Origin: Methylobacterium goesingense
GTDB taxonomy: Bacteria; Pseudomonadota; Alphaproteobacteria; Rhizobiales; Beijerinckiaceae
Assembly (NCBI RefSeq): GCF_022179225.1
Contig: NZ_BPQL01000069.1
Span: 1-64,000, forward strand
DNA length: 64,000 nucleotides
Direction: 5' to 3'
Made by a program: the position numbers and the translations under genes. Each line of letters begins with the position of its first letter. The first letter of the stretch is position 1. Below the pieces are notes generated by a model, which ran no database searches, was not told where the DNA came from, and saw only the letters and a list, made by a program, of their open reading frames with translations. Below, piece by piece: positions 42,047 through 50,115 of this stretch.

Positions 42047-45042
42047 ACGCCCTCGGCATCACTCATCCCACCCCCCGCGCGCCTGTGGATGCGGCCGGCA
42101 CCCGCAACGCGGGCGCCGATGCGCCGGATGCGACCGGCACCGCCTTCGTCGCGCTGCTCGGCGCCCTGAAGGGGACGGCCGCGCCGGAGGACAAGCCCGC
42201 CGAACCGGACGGCCCTCCGGCGGAGGACGAGGCCCACGGCTCGGCGCCCGGCGCGACGGCCGAACCCGCAAAACCGCTCGACCTCCTGGCTGCGTTCAAC
42301 GCCGCGCTGCCCCTCGGGACGGGGCCCGCGCCCATGCCTGCCCGTGATGCGCTGGATGTGCTCGTCGCCCGCGCCATGCCGGCTGCCGTGCCGAACACGG
42401 ACCCGCACATGGCCCTGGCTGCGCTGGCATCCGCCCCTCCGCAGGCCGCCGGGCCGGTGGACCCGGCCGACCTCGCAATCCTGCCGGGCAATGGCGCGGA
42501 CGATGTCCCTGTCCAGGCCGGCGCATCCGCCCCGGCCCCCGAGGCGCGGACCCGCGCGACCATCCTGCGCCGGGAGACCCATTTCGCCCCGGTGCTCCCG
42601 CGCCTCCTGGCCGGTTCGTCCGCAACCGTCTCCGTGGGACGGCCGGCTCCGCTCGGCCCGCCCCTCGCGGCCGTGGACGCGTCACCGGATGCCGGTGTGC
42701 TGCCCACCCTCGCGCCCATGGCGGCGGCGCCTCCGGGACCTGCTGCGGTACCCGCTCCCACAGCCCCTGCGCCGGGCGTATCGGCGCCCCAGATCGCGAA
42801 CGTCGTGCCGCCGTCCGGCGATAAAGCCCTGACGCCGGCCCGGCCTGCCGGTGTGCCTCCCGCGGATGAAAGCCTCCGCGTCGGCACGGCTGTTCCCGCC
42901 CCGGCCTCGCAGGCTGCCGGGGCGCCCCAGCCGGCCATCGCGATGTCCGCGCCTCAGACCACCGCGCCTCCGACCACCGCGCCGTTGCAATCCGTGCGCG
43001 GGACGTCGCCCATCCTGTCGGAGGTCGGGCTGGGCGCGCCGATCCCGGCGCCGGTCGCTCCTGATCCCGTCCCGGATCTCCCCACCGCGTCGCCATTGGC
43101 CGCTGCGTCGCCGGGCCACGAGCCGGCCGACCCGCGCGCTCCAGCCCTCCCGCTGGCGGTGACGCAGGCCGAGGCGGATGCCGCGCCGCTTCCCGGGTTC
43201 GGCGAGGAGGACCTCCGTTCCGCCATCCGCCAGCCGGCCGCGGCACCGCCGGCGGTAGCTCCGGCGGATCGCATGCCGGCCTCCGATGCGCCGGTGGTCC
43301 AGGTACCCCCTCCCGCCACGGCTCCGCCGGCCGACGCGCCCGCACGACCTGTCCGGCTCTCGGGTGAGGCACCGATGCCCGACGCGGACCCCGCCCCGAG
43401 GTCGCTCGATACTTCGGCCGCTGCCGGTCCGGCGCCCGACCCCGAGGCGTCCTCGCCCACGCTCCCCAGGCCGGCCCCGATCGCGAACGCGGCACCGGTC
43501 CCGGTGCTGCCCGCCGGCACAATGGCCGGTGTCGCGGCTTCGGCCGTCGCTCCCTCACAGCCGGATTCGGCCGAGCCTTCTGTTCCGGATGCGCCAGCTC
43601 CGGGACTCGGCGCGATGACCTCATCCGATCAGGCGGTGCGCGTTTTTCAGCGCCCGATCCCCGAAGGCGCACCGGCGCCGGTCGATCTCGGATCGCCGAC
43701 CGGCCAAAACCCCGTTCCACCCCAGGAACCCGCTTCCGGCCAGGACCTGCCGATCAGGCCAGAGCCCGCGCTTCCTTCCACCGTCGTTCCGTCGATCCCA
43801 CGCGCGCCCGCGCCGCCTCTGCAGCCGGGCGAGCGCGTCGACCCTGCGATGCGCCAAGCCCCGGCCCTATCAGCCGCCGGCCCAAGCGCTGCAACCGCAC
43901 AGGACGCGGCGACGCCGAGGCCGGCCCTGACTGCGGATCTCGGCGTGGCCGCGATCGAGGCGGAGCCGCCGGCCCACATGCCGCCCGGGCGCGAGGCCCA
44001 AGCGGCCTTGATCGGGCCTCGGGCCGAGAGCGTCGCGACGCCGTCCGTCGCGACGCCGGTCGCGGCCACCCTCGGCGGCCCTCCCCTTGCCGCGCTCCTG
44101 TCCGATGCCGCTCGGGACCTCCCTCCGCAGCCGAATCCGGCGCGGGAGGCCGCCACCCTGCCGGCGGGGCCGCCCGTCGATCCCACGCGCGGTGCCGTCT
44201 CCGTCGAGGACCAGACACCGGGCCCGGCCGGTCCGCAGGCCGGGCTCGTGCAGCCGGCCGCGCGCGCTGAGACTCAGGGCTTGCCGCCGGAATCGGTGGC
44301 TCGTGACGGTGTAGCGCGCACGGACTCCGCCATGCCGGTGTCACCGCCTTCGCCCCGCGATTCCGAGGCCGGCCCGCAACGCGCCGAGGCGAGGCGGTCC
44401 CAGGGGAGCGAGACACCGCCGCTCGGCGAACCGGCATCGCCCAGTCCTTCGGCCACGGGCCCGGGGGGGCAGCCCGCTGTGGGCGCGTCGTCGGCCCCAC
44501 TGATGGGGCAGATCCTCGCCGGAGCGCCGGCGCAGGCCGCCTCCGCCCCGCCGGCACAGCAAGTCGCGGCCGCGATCCTGGGGCAGATGCCGCGCGCATC
44601 CTTCGGTGCGGTTCCGGGGGCCTCGGGGATCGAGGGGCCGCTGCGGCTCCTCACCCTCCAGCTTCATCCCGCCGATCTCGGGATCGTCCTCGTGCGGATG
44701 CGCCTGCGCGACGGTCAGATCGAGATGAACCTGCATGCCGCCCGCGAGGAGACCGCGACCCTCCTGCGGGAAGGGGGCGAGGTCCTCGCCGATCTCCTGC
44801 GCCAGGGCGGCTACCAGCCCGAGCGCGTAACGATCAGCGGCGGCTCATCGCCCAACGGACCCACGCCGGGCGAGGGACAGGCCTTCCAGACGCAGGCCGA
44901 TGCCGGCGCGAACCCGGATCACGCCACGCCGGGCCAGTCGGACCGGCGCCAGCCCGATGGCCGCGTGGCGGCTCCCGAGACCAGCGAGCGAAACCATGAG
45001 AGCGTTCCGAGCAGCCCTGACCGCAGCGGCGTTTACCTGTAG
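42043..45042 (+). CDS. fliK: Hook-length control protein FliK, unusually long
   Basis: A 999-residue protein from a TTG at 42043 that overlaps the motC stop (TTGA) with AGGAG seven bases upstream. About 800 residues are low-complexity Pro/Ala/Gly sequence with no repeat unit of fixed length. The conserved C-terminal hook domain (~865-940) reads LRLLTLQLHPADLGIVLVRM, RLRDGQIEMNLHAAREETAT and LREGGEVLADLLRQGGYQPE. Enteric FliK is about 400 residues. The ruler length affects hook length in other species, so a long hook or a less extended ruler is implied. Its end overlaps the transglycosylase start by 47 bases. Confidence 0.88.
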   Translation: MNALGITHPTPRAPVDAAGTRNAGADAPDATGTAFVALLGALKGTAAPEDKPAEPDGPPAEDEAHGSAPGATAEPAKPLDLLAAFNAALPLGTGPAPMPARDALDVLVARAMPAAVPNTDPHMALAALASAPPQAAGPVDPADLAILPGNGADDVPVQAGASAPAPEARTRATILRRETHFAPVLPRLLAGSSATVSVGRPAPLGPPLAAVDASPDAGVLPTLAPMAAAPPGPAAVPAPTAPAPGVSAPQIANVVPPSGDKALTPARPAGVPPADESLRVGTAVPAPASQAAGAPQPAIAMSAPQTTAPPTTAPLQSVRGTSPILSEVGLGAPIPAPVAPDPVPDLPTASPLAAASPGHEPADPRAPALPLAVTQAEADAAPLPGFGEEDLRSAIRQPAAAPPAVAPADRMPASDAPVVQVPPPATAPPADAPARPVRLSGEAPMPDADPAPRSLDTSAAAGPAPDPEASSPTLPRPAPIANAAPVPVLPAGTMAGVAASAVAPSQPDSAEPSVPDAPAPGLGAMTSSDQAVRVFQRPIPEGAPAPVDLGSPTGQNPVPPQEPASGQDLPIRPEPALPSTVVPSIPRAPAPPLQPGERVDPAMRQAPALSAAGPSAATAQDAATPRPALTADLGVAAIEAEPPAHMPPGREAQAALIGPRAESVATPSVATPVAATLGGPPLAALLSDAARDLPPQPNPAREAATLPAGPPVDPTRGAVSVEDQTPGPAGPQAGLVQPAARAETQGLPPESVARDGVARTDSAMPVSPPSPRDSEAGPQRAEARRSQGSETPPLGEPASPSPSATGPGGQPAVGASSAPLMGQILAGAPAQAASAPPAQQVAAAILGQMPRASFGAVPGASGIEGPLRLLTLQLHPADLGIVLVRMRLRDGQIEMNLHAAREETATLLREGGEVLADLLRQGGYQPERVTISGGSSPNGPTPGEGQAFQTQADAGANPDHATPGQSDRRQPDGRVAAPETSERNHESVPSSPDRSGVYL

Positions 45043-45619
45043 CCTCGCCGAGCCGGCCCGCGCCAACAGCGCGCCGCCGGCGCCCGCCGCATCCCCGGCC
45101 GCCGTGAAGGCGGCGGCGCTGCCCGCATCGGCCAACATCTGCGAGCGTGAGATGGCGGGCGCCTCGGCTCGGCACGGGGTGCCGCTGGGCGTGCTCTACG
45201 CGGTCGGGCTGACCGAGAGCGGCAAGCGCGGCTCCCTGCAGCCCTACGCCATGAACATCCAGGGCCGGGCGTATTTCGGGACCAGCGCATCCGACGTGGT
45301 GGGCCAACTCGCCCAGGCACGGGCGAGCGGGATCAAGCTCGTCGATCTGGGTTGCATGCAGATCAATCATCACTACCACCGCGAGAAGTTCGCGAGCCTG
45401 GAGGCGATGATCGATCCGCGCCAGAACGTGGAATACGCGACCCTCTTTCTGAAGCAGCTCAAGGCCCGCGAGGGAAGCTGGACCCTGGCCGTGGCGCGCT
45501 ACCACGCGGGCCCGAACAACAATCCGGCGCAGAAGCTCTATGTCTGCCGGGTGATCACCAACATGGTCGCCTCGGGCTTCGGCGCCTGGACGCCGGGGGC
45601 ACGCAGTTTCTGCCAGTGA
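44996..45619 (+). CDS. Periplasmic lytic transglycosylase (SLT type)
   Basis: A 207-residue exported enzyme from the ATG at 44996. The signal peptide (AFRAALTAAAFTCSLAEPARA) is followed by an SLT domain with the catalytic Glu in GVLYAVGLTESGKRG, QPYAMNIQGRAYFG, LVDLGCMQINHHYH, NVEYATLFLKQLKAREGSW and AVARYHAGPNNNP. It cuts peptidoglycan glycan strands and probably opens the wall for the rod, replacing the muramidase half that FlgJ (25.1 kb) lacks. Its reading frame starts inside the 3' end of fliK. Confidence 0.88.
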   Translation: MRAFRAALTAAAFTCSLAEPARANSAPPAPAASPAAVKAAALPASANICEREMAGASARHGVPLGVLYAVGLTESGKRGSLQPYAMNIQGRAYFGTSASDVVGQLAQARASGIKLVDLGCMQINHHYHREKFASLEAMIDPRQNVEYATLFLKQLKAREGSWTLAVARYHAGPNNNPAQKLYVCRVITNMVASGFGAWTPGARSFCQ

Positions 45620-45745
45620 TACGTCATCCGCTTGATCAAAGCGGATGACGTATCAGCAAGCCTGCGCGGCGCTTGAGCGAAGCCCAAATCCGCCATCCCG
45701 AACGCGATCCCGCAGGGATCGCCGGAAGGGATCAAATGGATTTGG
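45617..45745. repeat. Nested hairpin element between transglycosylase and second ftcR
   Basis: A perfect inverted repeat with 17-bp arms (45617-45633 and 45639-45655, loop GATCA) begins exactly at the transglycosylase stop codon. A second structure follows: outer arms CCAAATCC (45684) and GGATTTGG (45738) enclose GCGATCCC-gca-GGGATCGC (45704-45722). There is no T run, so it is not a standard intrinsic terminator. It could be a bidirectional transcript end between these convergent genes, or a REP/MITE-like mobile palindrome. Confidence 0.75.
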
Positions 45746-45821
45746 TATGAGGCGTCGGGGGCCCATTCGCCCCCGGGGCGCCGGGCCCCGCGCATCCAGT
45801 GCGCGGTGCCGCGAGCGGGCG

Positions 45822-46505
45822 TCAGCCGACGAAGGTATAGCCCATGAAGCGCTTGGCCTCGATCGGGTCGTGGCCGAGGCGCTGGCTGAGCTTCTTGCGC
45901 AGCTTGCTCACGTGGCCCTCGATCACGCTCTCCTCGACGCCGTTGCTGTAGACGCCGTAGACGATGTTGTAGATCTGCGCCTTCGTCATTCGCTTGCCCC
46001 GGTTGCGCACGAGGCACTCGAGGATGTGCCGTTCGCGCCGGGGAAGGGGCAGCACCTCCCCGTCGATCTCGGGGTCGCGCCCGTCGAAATGCACCTTCAG
46101 GCGCTCGCCCTCCGGCGCGGCCTCGCGGGTGGAGCCGGCCTGCGCGTTGACCCGGCGCCAGATCGCCTCGGAGCGGGCCAGGATCTCGCGGATATGCACG
46201 GGCTTGGGCAGCACGTCGTCGATGCCGGCCTCGAAGAGCTGAAGGGTCTGGTCGAGGGAGCGCACGTCGCTCAGGGCGATGATGGGCGCGCGGGACATCC
46301 GGCGGATCAGGGTCGCGCACTTGGCCCGGCCCTCGAAGTCGCCCAACAGGAAACCCTGGATCGCCTCCCGGTCGACCCGGGACGAGGACTGGAACCAGTG
46401 CGTGAATTCCTGCGGGTCGAGACCGAGGGAGGAGATGCCTTCGCGGTCGAAGCTGGCCTTGTACCCTGAATTCACCGATGGCCGCGCATCGACCAGGACG
46501 TACAT
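45822..46505 (-). CDS. ftcR: FtcR-like flagellar transcriptional regulator, copy 2
   Basis: A 227-residue regulator, the usual FtcR length, from the ATG at 46505 (GGAG eight bases upstream); an ATG at 46562 would add 19 residues unlike the family. Receiver-like N-terminal part (MYVLVDARPSVNSGYKASFD; SLGLDPQEF; RAPIIALSDVRSLDQTLQLF; VLPKPVHIREILARSEAIWR). The winged-helix C-terminal part carries FDGRDPEIDGEVLPLPRRER and HVSKLRKKLSQRLGHDPIEA. It keeps the receiver Lys (LPKPVH) lost in copy 1, but not the classic phosphorylated Asp. It matches Brucella FtcR better than copy 1, particularly in SxGxDPxEF, so it is the likelier orthologue. Confidence 0.88.
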   Translation of the reverse strand: MYVLVDARPSVNSGYKASFDREGISSLGLDPQEFTHWFQSSSRVDREAIQGFLLGDFEGRAKCATLIRRMSRAPIIALSDVRSLDQTLQLFEAGIDDVLPKPVHIREILARSEAIWRRVNAQAGSTREAAPEGERLKVHFDGRDPEIDGEVLPLPRRERHILECLVRNRGKRMTKAQIYNIVYGVYSNGVEESVIEGHVSKLRKKLSQRLGHDPIEAKRFMGYTFVG

Positions 46506-46741
46506 CGAGAGGCTCCGACTGACCTTGCGCAGGACGCGAGCGTTACCGTTTTCGAGCGACAAGGCGAAACAAAGACAAGACGGAACGACGCTTTGTCTTC
46601 GCGTTTCGCAATCGCGCGAACCGGATTGATTCGCTTAGCTTTTAGCAATGTCTGGCATCCTCGCCTCCGTCAATGACCGGAAGAACACACGCGTTCGTGA
46701 TCCGATCGATGGAAGGCAGGCACGCTGCCGCGGAAGCGCGC
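46506..46741. other. Upstream region of ftcR copy 2
   Basis: This 236-bp gap holds the ftcR promoter and the 3' border of the motA operon. The part 46550-46650 is AT-richer than its surroundings. TTAGC-tt-TTAGC (46635-46646) is a direct repeat resembling weak CtrA half-sites but does not match TTAA-N7-TTAAC. No gene is seen. Confidence 0.4.
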
Positions 46742-47191
46742 TCAGGCGGCCGCGTGGCTCAGCCGGGCGTCGTCGAGGGCCGAGCGGAAACCGTCGAGGC
46801 AGAAGCCAGGACCCTGGTCCGCCAGGATCCGCTGGATGGCGACACCCACATAGACGCCGTCGAGGATGAGCTTGAAGAACACCGTCACGGGTTCGGTCAC
46901 GAACTCCATGTCGAGCACCACGGTCAGCGAGCGGCCCCAGTCGAAGCGCACGTCCGCCCCGTCCGCGTACGCGATGGTGGCCTCCTTGAAAAAGGGCTCG
47001 GCGGAGGAAGCGACAAGGTCGGCGATGTTGCCGTGGCGGGCGGCCTGGACCCAGCCGATCAGGATGCCGCCGTCGAGGAGGCAGAGTTCGGCGATGAAAT
47101 CCCGGATCGCGGTGGCGAAGACGCGCTCAGCATCGGCGAGCACGTCGTGACCATCCAGGCGGAGGGCTCCGGTCGAAAAGGACGCGGACAT
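46742..47191 (-). CDS. Conserved unknown, translationally coupled to flhB
   Basis: A 149-residue soluble acidic protein, last gene of the motA-flhB operon; its ATG shares one base with the flhB stop (TGATG). Readable stretches: HDVLADAERVFATAIRDFIA, CLLDGGILIGWVQAARHGN, FFKEATIAYADGADVRFDWG, VVLDMEFVTEPVTVFFKLIL, DGVYVGVAIQRILADQG. No membrane segment, signal or known motif is evident. Coupling to flhB suggests an export or assembly accessory, but I cannot name a family. Confidence 0.75.
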   Translation of the reverse strand: MSASFSTGALRLDGHDVLADAERVFATAIRDFIAELCLLDGGILIGWVQAARHGNIADLVASSAEPFFKEATIAYADGADVRFDWGRSLTVVLDMEFVTEPVTVFFKLILDGVYVGVAIQRILADQGPGFCLDGFRSALDDARLSHAAA

Positions 47192-48252
47192 CAGCGGGCT
47201 TTCGAGAACAGGAAGAACAGGATCTGGGCCACAGCGCTGTAGAACTCCGCGGGAATCATCTGGTCCACCTCGACACTCTCGTACAGGGACCTTGCGAGAG
47301 GCTTGTCTTCCACCACCGCGATGCCGTTGGCCTCCGCAGTTTCTCGGATGCGCAGCGCGACGAGGTCCTTGCCCTTGGCCAGGACCAGGGGGGCGGGCTG
47401 CTCGTCGCGCGCGTAGCGCAGTGCGATGGCGTAGTGCGTCGGGTTGGCGATCACCACGGTGGCCTGCTTCACGTTGCCGAGCATGCGCTTGCGCGCGCGG
47501 TCCTGCGCCAGGGAGCGCAGGCGCCCCTTCACCACGGGATCGCCCTCCGTCTGCTTGTGCTCGTCCTTGAGGTCCTGTTTCGACATGCGCAGCGAGCGCT
47601 GCCAGCGCATCCGCGACCAGACCAGGTCGGCCGCCACGATGACGATCGTGGCGACGCACACGACCGAGATCAGCCGGATCGACAGCGTTAGGATGAGATC
47701 CGGGATCTGGCTCGGGTCGGTGAACATGGCACTCACGGCTTTGCTGCCCTCCGAGCGCAGGAGCAGCAGGGCGACGAGACTGACGCTTAAAAATTTAAGG
47801 ACCGATTTCAGGAATTCGACTTGGCCCGACTTGCCGAAGATTCGCCCCCAGCCGGCCATGGGCGAGACCCGGGACCATTGCGGCCGGATCCGCTCGGTCA
47901 CGAGGCTCGGGACGTTCTGAACGAGGGACGCGACGAGGCCGCACAGGCCGAGAATCAGCACGGTCGGAATCAGGAATCGCGCAGCCGCGATGGCGGTTCC
48001 CTCCAGGATGCGGGCGACGTCCTGGTTGTTCTCGAGGGCGAAGTCGCGGGGGTGGTCGAGGAAGGGCGCCAGCGCCTGGAGGAGCGGATTGACCGCGTCG
48101 CGGACCACGAAGCTCAGGGCGATGAGGAGCCCGAGAATCGAGGCGAACACAGGGGCCTCGCGGGAGAACGGAACGTTGCCCTTCTCCACCGCATCGCGAA
48201 TCTTGCGCTCGCTGGCGGCCTCGGTCTTGCCCTCCTGGTCTTCGTCGGACAT
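47191..48252 (-). CDS. flhB: Flagellar export switch protein FlhB
   Basis: A 353-residue gate protein. Four membrane helices in residues ~30-215 follow the KTEAASERKIRDAVEKGNVP N-terminal signature. The self-cleavage motif NPTH is present (VVIANPTHYAIALRYARDEQ), followed by the cytoplasmic tail with LALSLYESVEVDQMIP-like sequence (here LARSLYESVEVDQMIPAEFY). FlhB switches export specificity from hook to filament together with FliK. Confidence 0.95.
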   Translation of the reverse strand: MSDEDQEGKTEAASERKIRDAVEKGNVPFSREAPVFASILGLLIALSFVVRDAVNPLLQALAPFLDHPRDFALENNQDVARILEGTAIAAARFLIPTVLILGLCGLVASLVQNVPSLVTERIRPQWSRVSPMAGWGRIFGKSGQVEFLKSVLKFLSVSLVALLLLRSEGSKAVSAMFTDPSQIPDLILTLSIRLISVVCVATIVIVAADLVWSRMRWQRSLRMSKQDLKDEHKQTEGDPVVKGRLRSLAQDRARKRMLGNVKQATVVIANPTHYAIALRYARDEQPAPLVLAKGKDLVALRIRETAEANGIAVVEDKPLARSLYESVEVDQMIPAEFYSAVAQILFFLFSKAR

Positions 48253-48279
48253 CGCGCGATCGGGTCGGGCGGCCCGTCC

Positions 48280-49317
48280 CTAGCGGACGAGGGCCTCGAC
48301 CTCGCCCCCGGCATTGATCTCCAGCTCGCCCCGTCCGGCCATCTCCAGGGCGAGGTCGGTGATGCTGCGGCGCGCCTCCGTCACGTCCTTCTGTGCCGCC
48401 GGCTCGCCGCCGTTCAACTCGTGCTCCACCATGCGGCGTACGCGGGCGGAGAGTGCCCCCAGGATGACCCCCCGGAACTCGGCGTCGGTGCCCTTGAGGG
48501 CCAGGACGAGCCGGTCGTTCGGCACGGCGTCGAACAAGGTGGTACGGGCGCGCGGGGCCAGCTTGACGATATCGTCGAAGGTGAACAGCAGGCCCTTCAG
48601 GATCTCCACCGATTTCGGGCGCGACTCGGAGAGGCTGGTGAGCACCTCGTCGATCTGGGTGCGCTCCATCTTGTTGATGATGTCAGCCATCTTGGCGTGG
48701 GTGTCGGCGCCGGCATTGCGGGCGCCGTTGACGAGCAGATCCTCGTGCAGGGCACGCTCGATGATCTCGATCACGCCGTCGCCGACCGGCTTGAAGCTCA
48801 GCATCCGCCGCATCACGGTGTTGCGGGTCGGCTGGGGCAGATGGGCCATGACCTTGGCGGCCGCCGCCGGCTTCAGGCGCGACAGGATGAGGGCCGCCGT
48901 CTGAGGATGCTCCTTGACCACGTAGCTCGCGATCACGTTCTCCGAGACGCCCGACATGCGCTCCCAGACGGAGCGGGTGGCGTCGCCGCGGACATCGGCG
49001 AGGATCTCGGCGATCTGATCGGCGGGGAGGAGCCCGGTGAGCAGCTTCTCCACTTCGGAGGCGGTGCCCACGAGGCGGCCGTCCGACGCGAACTCGTCGG
49101 AGAACATCTCGACGATGTCCTCGAGCTGGCGTGCGCTCACGGTGCCGAGCTTGGTAGCCGAGCGGGTGATGCGCCGGATCTCGTCCGGCTCGAAGTACTT
49201 CAGCAGGCGACCGGCCGCGGGTTTACCCATGGCGAGCAGCAGCGCGGCGACCTCGTCCGCCGGACTGAGGACCCGATTCGCGCCCGGGGCGCGCTGAGGG
49301 ATCGGCACGCTCGCCAC
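48280..49317 (-). CDS. fliG: Flagellar switch protein FliG
   Basis: A 345-residue C-ring protein. Conserved blocks: ALLLAMGKPAAGRLLKYFEP, VVKEHPQTAALILSRLKPAA, KVMAHLPQPTRNTVMRRML, and FTFDDIVKLAPRARTTLFDA with VPNDRLVLALKGTDAEFRGV. The charged torque-generating helix region near VRRMVEHELNGGEPAAQKDV is close to the C-terminus. Links FliF to FliM/FliN and to the stator. Confidence 0.94.
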   Translation of the reverse strand: MASVPIPQRAPGANRVLSPADEVAALLLAMGKPAAGRLLKYFEPDEIRRITRSATKLGTVSARQLEDIVEMFSDEFASDGRLVGTASEVEKLLTGLLPADQIAEILADVRGDATRSVWERMSGVSENVIASYVVKEHPQTAALILSRLKPAAAAKVMAHLPQPTRNTVMRRMLSFKPVGDGVIEIIERALHEDLLVNGARNAGADTHAKMADIINKMERTQIDEVLTSLSESRPKSVEILKGLLFTFDDIVKLAPRARTTLFDAVPNDRLVLALKGTDAEFRGVILGALSARVRRMVEHELNGGEPAAQKDVTEARRSITDLALEMAGRGELEINAGGEVEALVR

Positions 49318-49328
49318 GCTGCTGTGCC

Positions 49329-49730
49329 TCAGCCCTTCAGGCCGGCATCGGCGGGGCCGACGATCTCGGTCAGGGAGACGCCGAAGCGGGAATTGTCCTC
49401 CTCCACCACCACGATCTCGCCGCGCGCCACCACCCGGCCGTTGACGGTGACGTCGACGGGTTCGCCGACGCGGTGATCGAGGGCCACGATGGCCCCGCGC
49501 CCGAGTTTCATCAGGTCGGCCACCGGCATGGTGGCCGAGCCGAGCACCACCTGGATCAGCACGGGGATGCGCAGGATCGAGTCGAGGTTGCGGGCGTCGC
49601 CGATCCGGGCGTCGTCCGCCGCCGGGCCGGCGGCCGGGACGCTCGGGAACACCGCCGCGGTGCCGGAGGATGCGAGGTCCGCATCGTCGAAGGGGCTGTT
49701 GCTCATCATCCGCTCGTCAGGGGGTGTCAT
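49329..49730 (-). CDS. fliN: Flagellar switch protein FliN
   Basis: A 133-residue C-ring protein. The SpoA/FliN domain occupies the second half: LDSILRIPVLIQVVLGSATM, PVADLMKLGRGAIVALDHRV, GEPVDVTVNGRVVARGEIVV, VEEDNSRFGVSLTEIV. The N-terminal 45 residues are low complexity. ATGs at 49709 or 49706 (MMSNSPF) could be the real start. 11 bases separate it from fliG. Confidence 0.93.
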   Translation of the reverse strand: MTPPDERMMSNSPFDDADLASSGTAAVFPSVPAAGPAADDARIGDARNLDSILRIPVLIQVVLGSATMPVADLMKLGRGAIVALDHRVGEPVDVTVNGRVVARGEIVVVEEDNSRFGVSLTEIVGPADAGLKG

Positions 49731-49815
49731 CGCGTATCAGGGCGCTGGGGCTCGACAGCGGATGATCGGAGAGGATCGGCCAAAGTCGGTCGGGGTGCAA
49801 GCCGCGCATGCACGG

Positions 49816-50115
49816 TCAGCCGACTCGGCCGGCGCGTGTGGCGGAGAGATCGCGGCGGCTGGCCTCGAGATCCGCGAGGAGCTGGCGCGCCTCGCCGATG
49901 CGCTGGTTGAGGGCCTCCAGGATCTCGCGGCCCTCGGTGCTGAAGCCGCGCACCGCGTCGCCCGCCTGGGTGAGCGCGTGGCCCGACTGCATCAGGATGC
50001 GGCCGTACTCCGCCTGGGTCCGGTCCAGGCGTTTCAGCTTGAGGTACATCGGCACCACGCAGGCGCTCGTCGCCACGAGGGCGATGAGGAGAATGGTGTC
50101 AACCCACGGCGTCAT
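49816..50115 (-). CDS. Small membrane-anchored coiled-coil protein between fliM and fliN
   Basis: A 99-residue protein with an N-terminal membrane helix (WVDTILLIALVATSACVVPM) and a long charged helix (KLKRLDRTQAEYGRILMQSG; RGFSTEGREILEALNQRIGE, ARQLLADLEASRRDL). It overlaps the fliM 3' end by 17 bases, so it belongs to the operon. No family recognised. A scaffold or stator-related accessory is possible but unproven. Confidence 0.75.
   Translation of the reverse strand: MTPWVDTILLIALVATSACVVPMYLKLKRLDRTQAEYGRILMQSGHALTQAGDAVRGFSTEGREILEALNQRIGEARQLLADLEASRRDLSATRAGRVG

Noticed and set aside
47785-47805. TTAA-rich cluster resembling a CtrA site inside flhB
   Set aside because: The two TTAA elements are too close together for TTAA-N7-TTAA and lie within coding sequence for a Leu-Lys-Phe-Leu segment.
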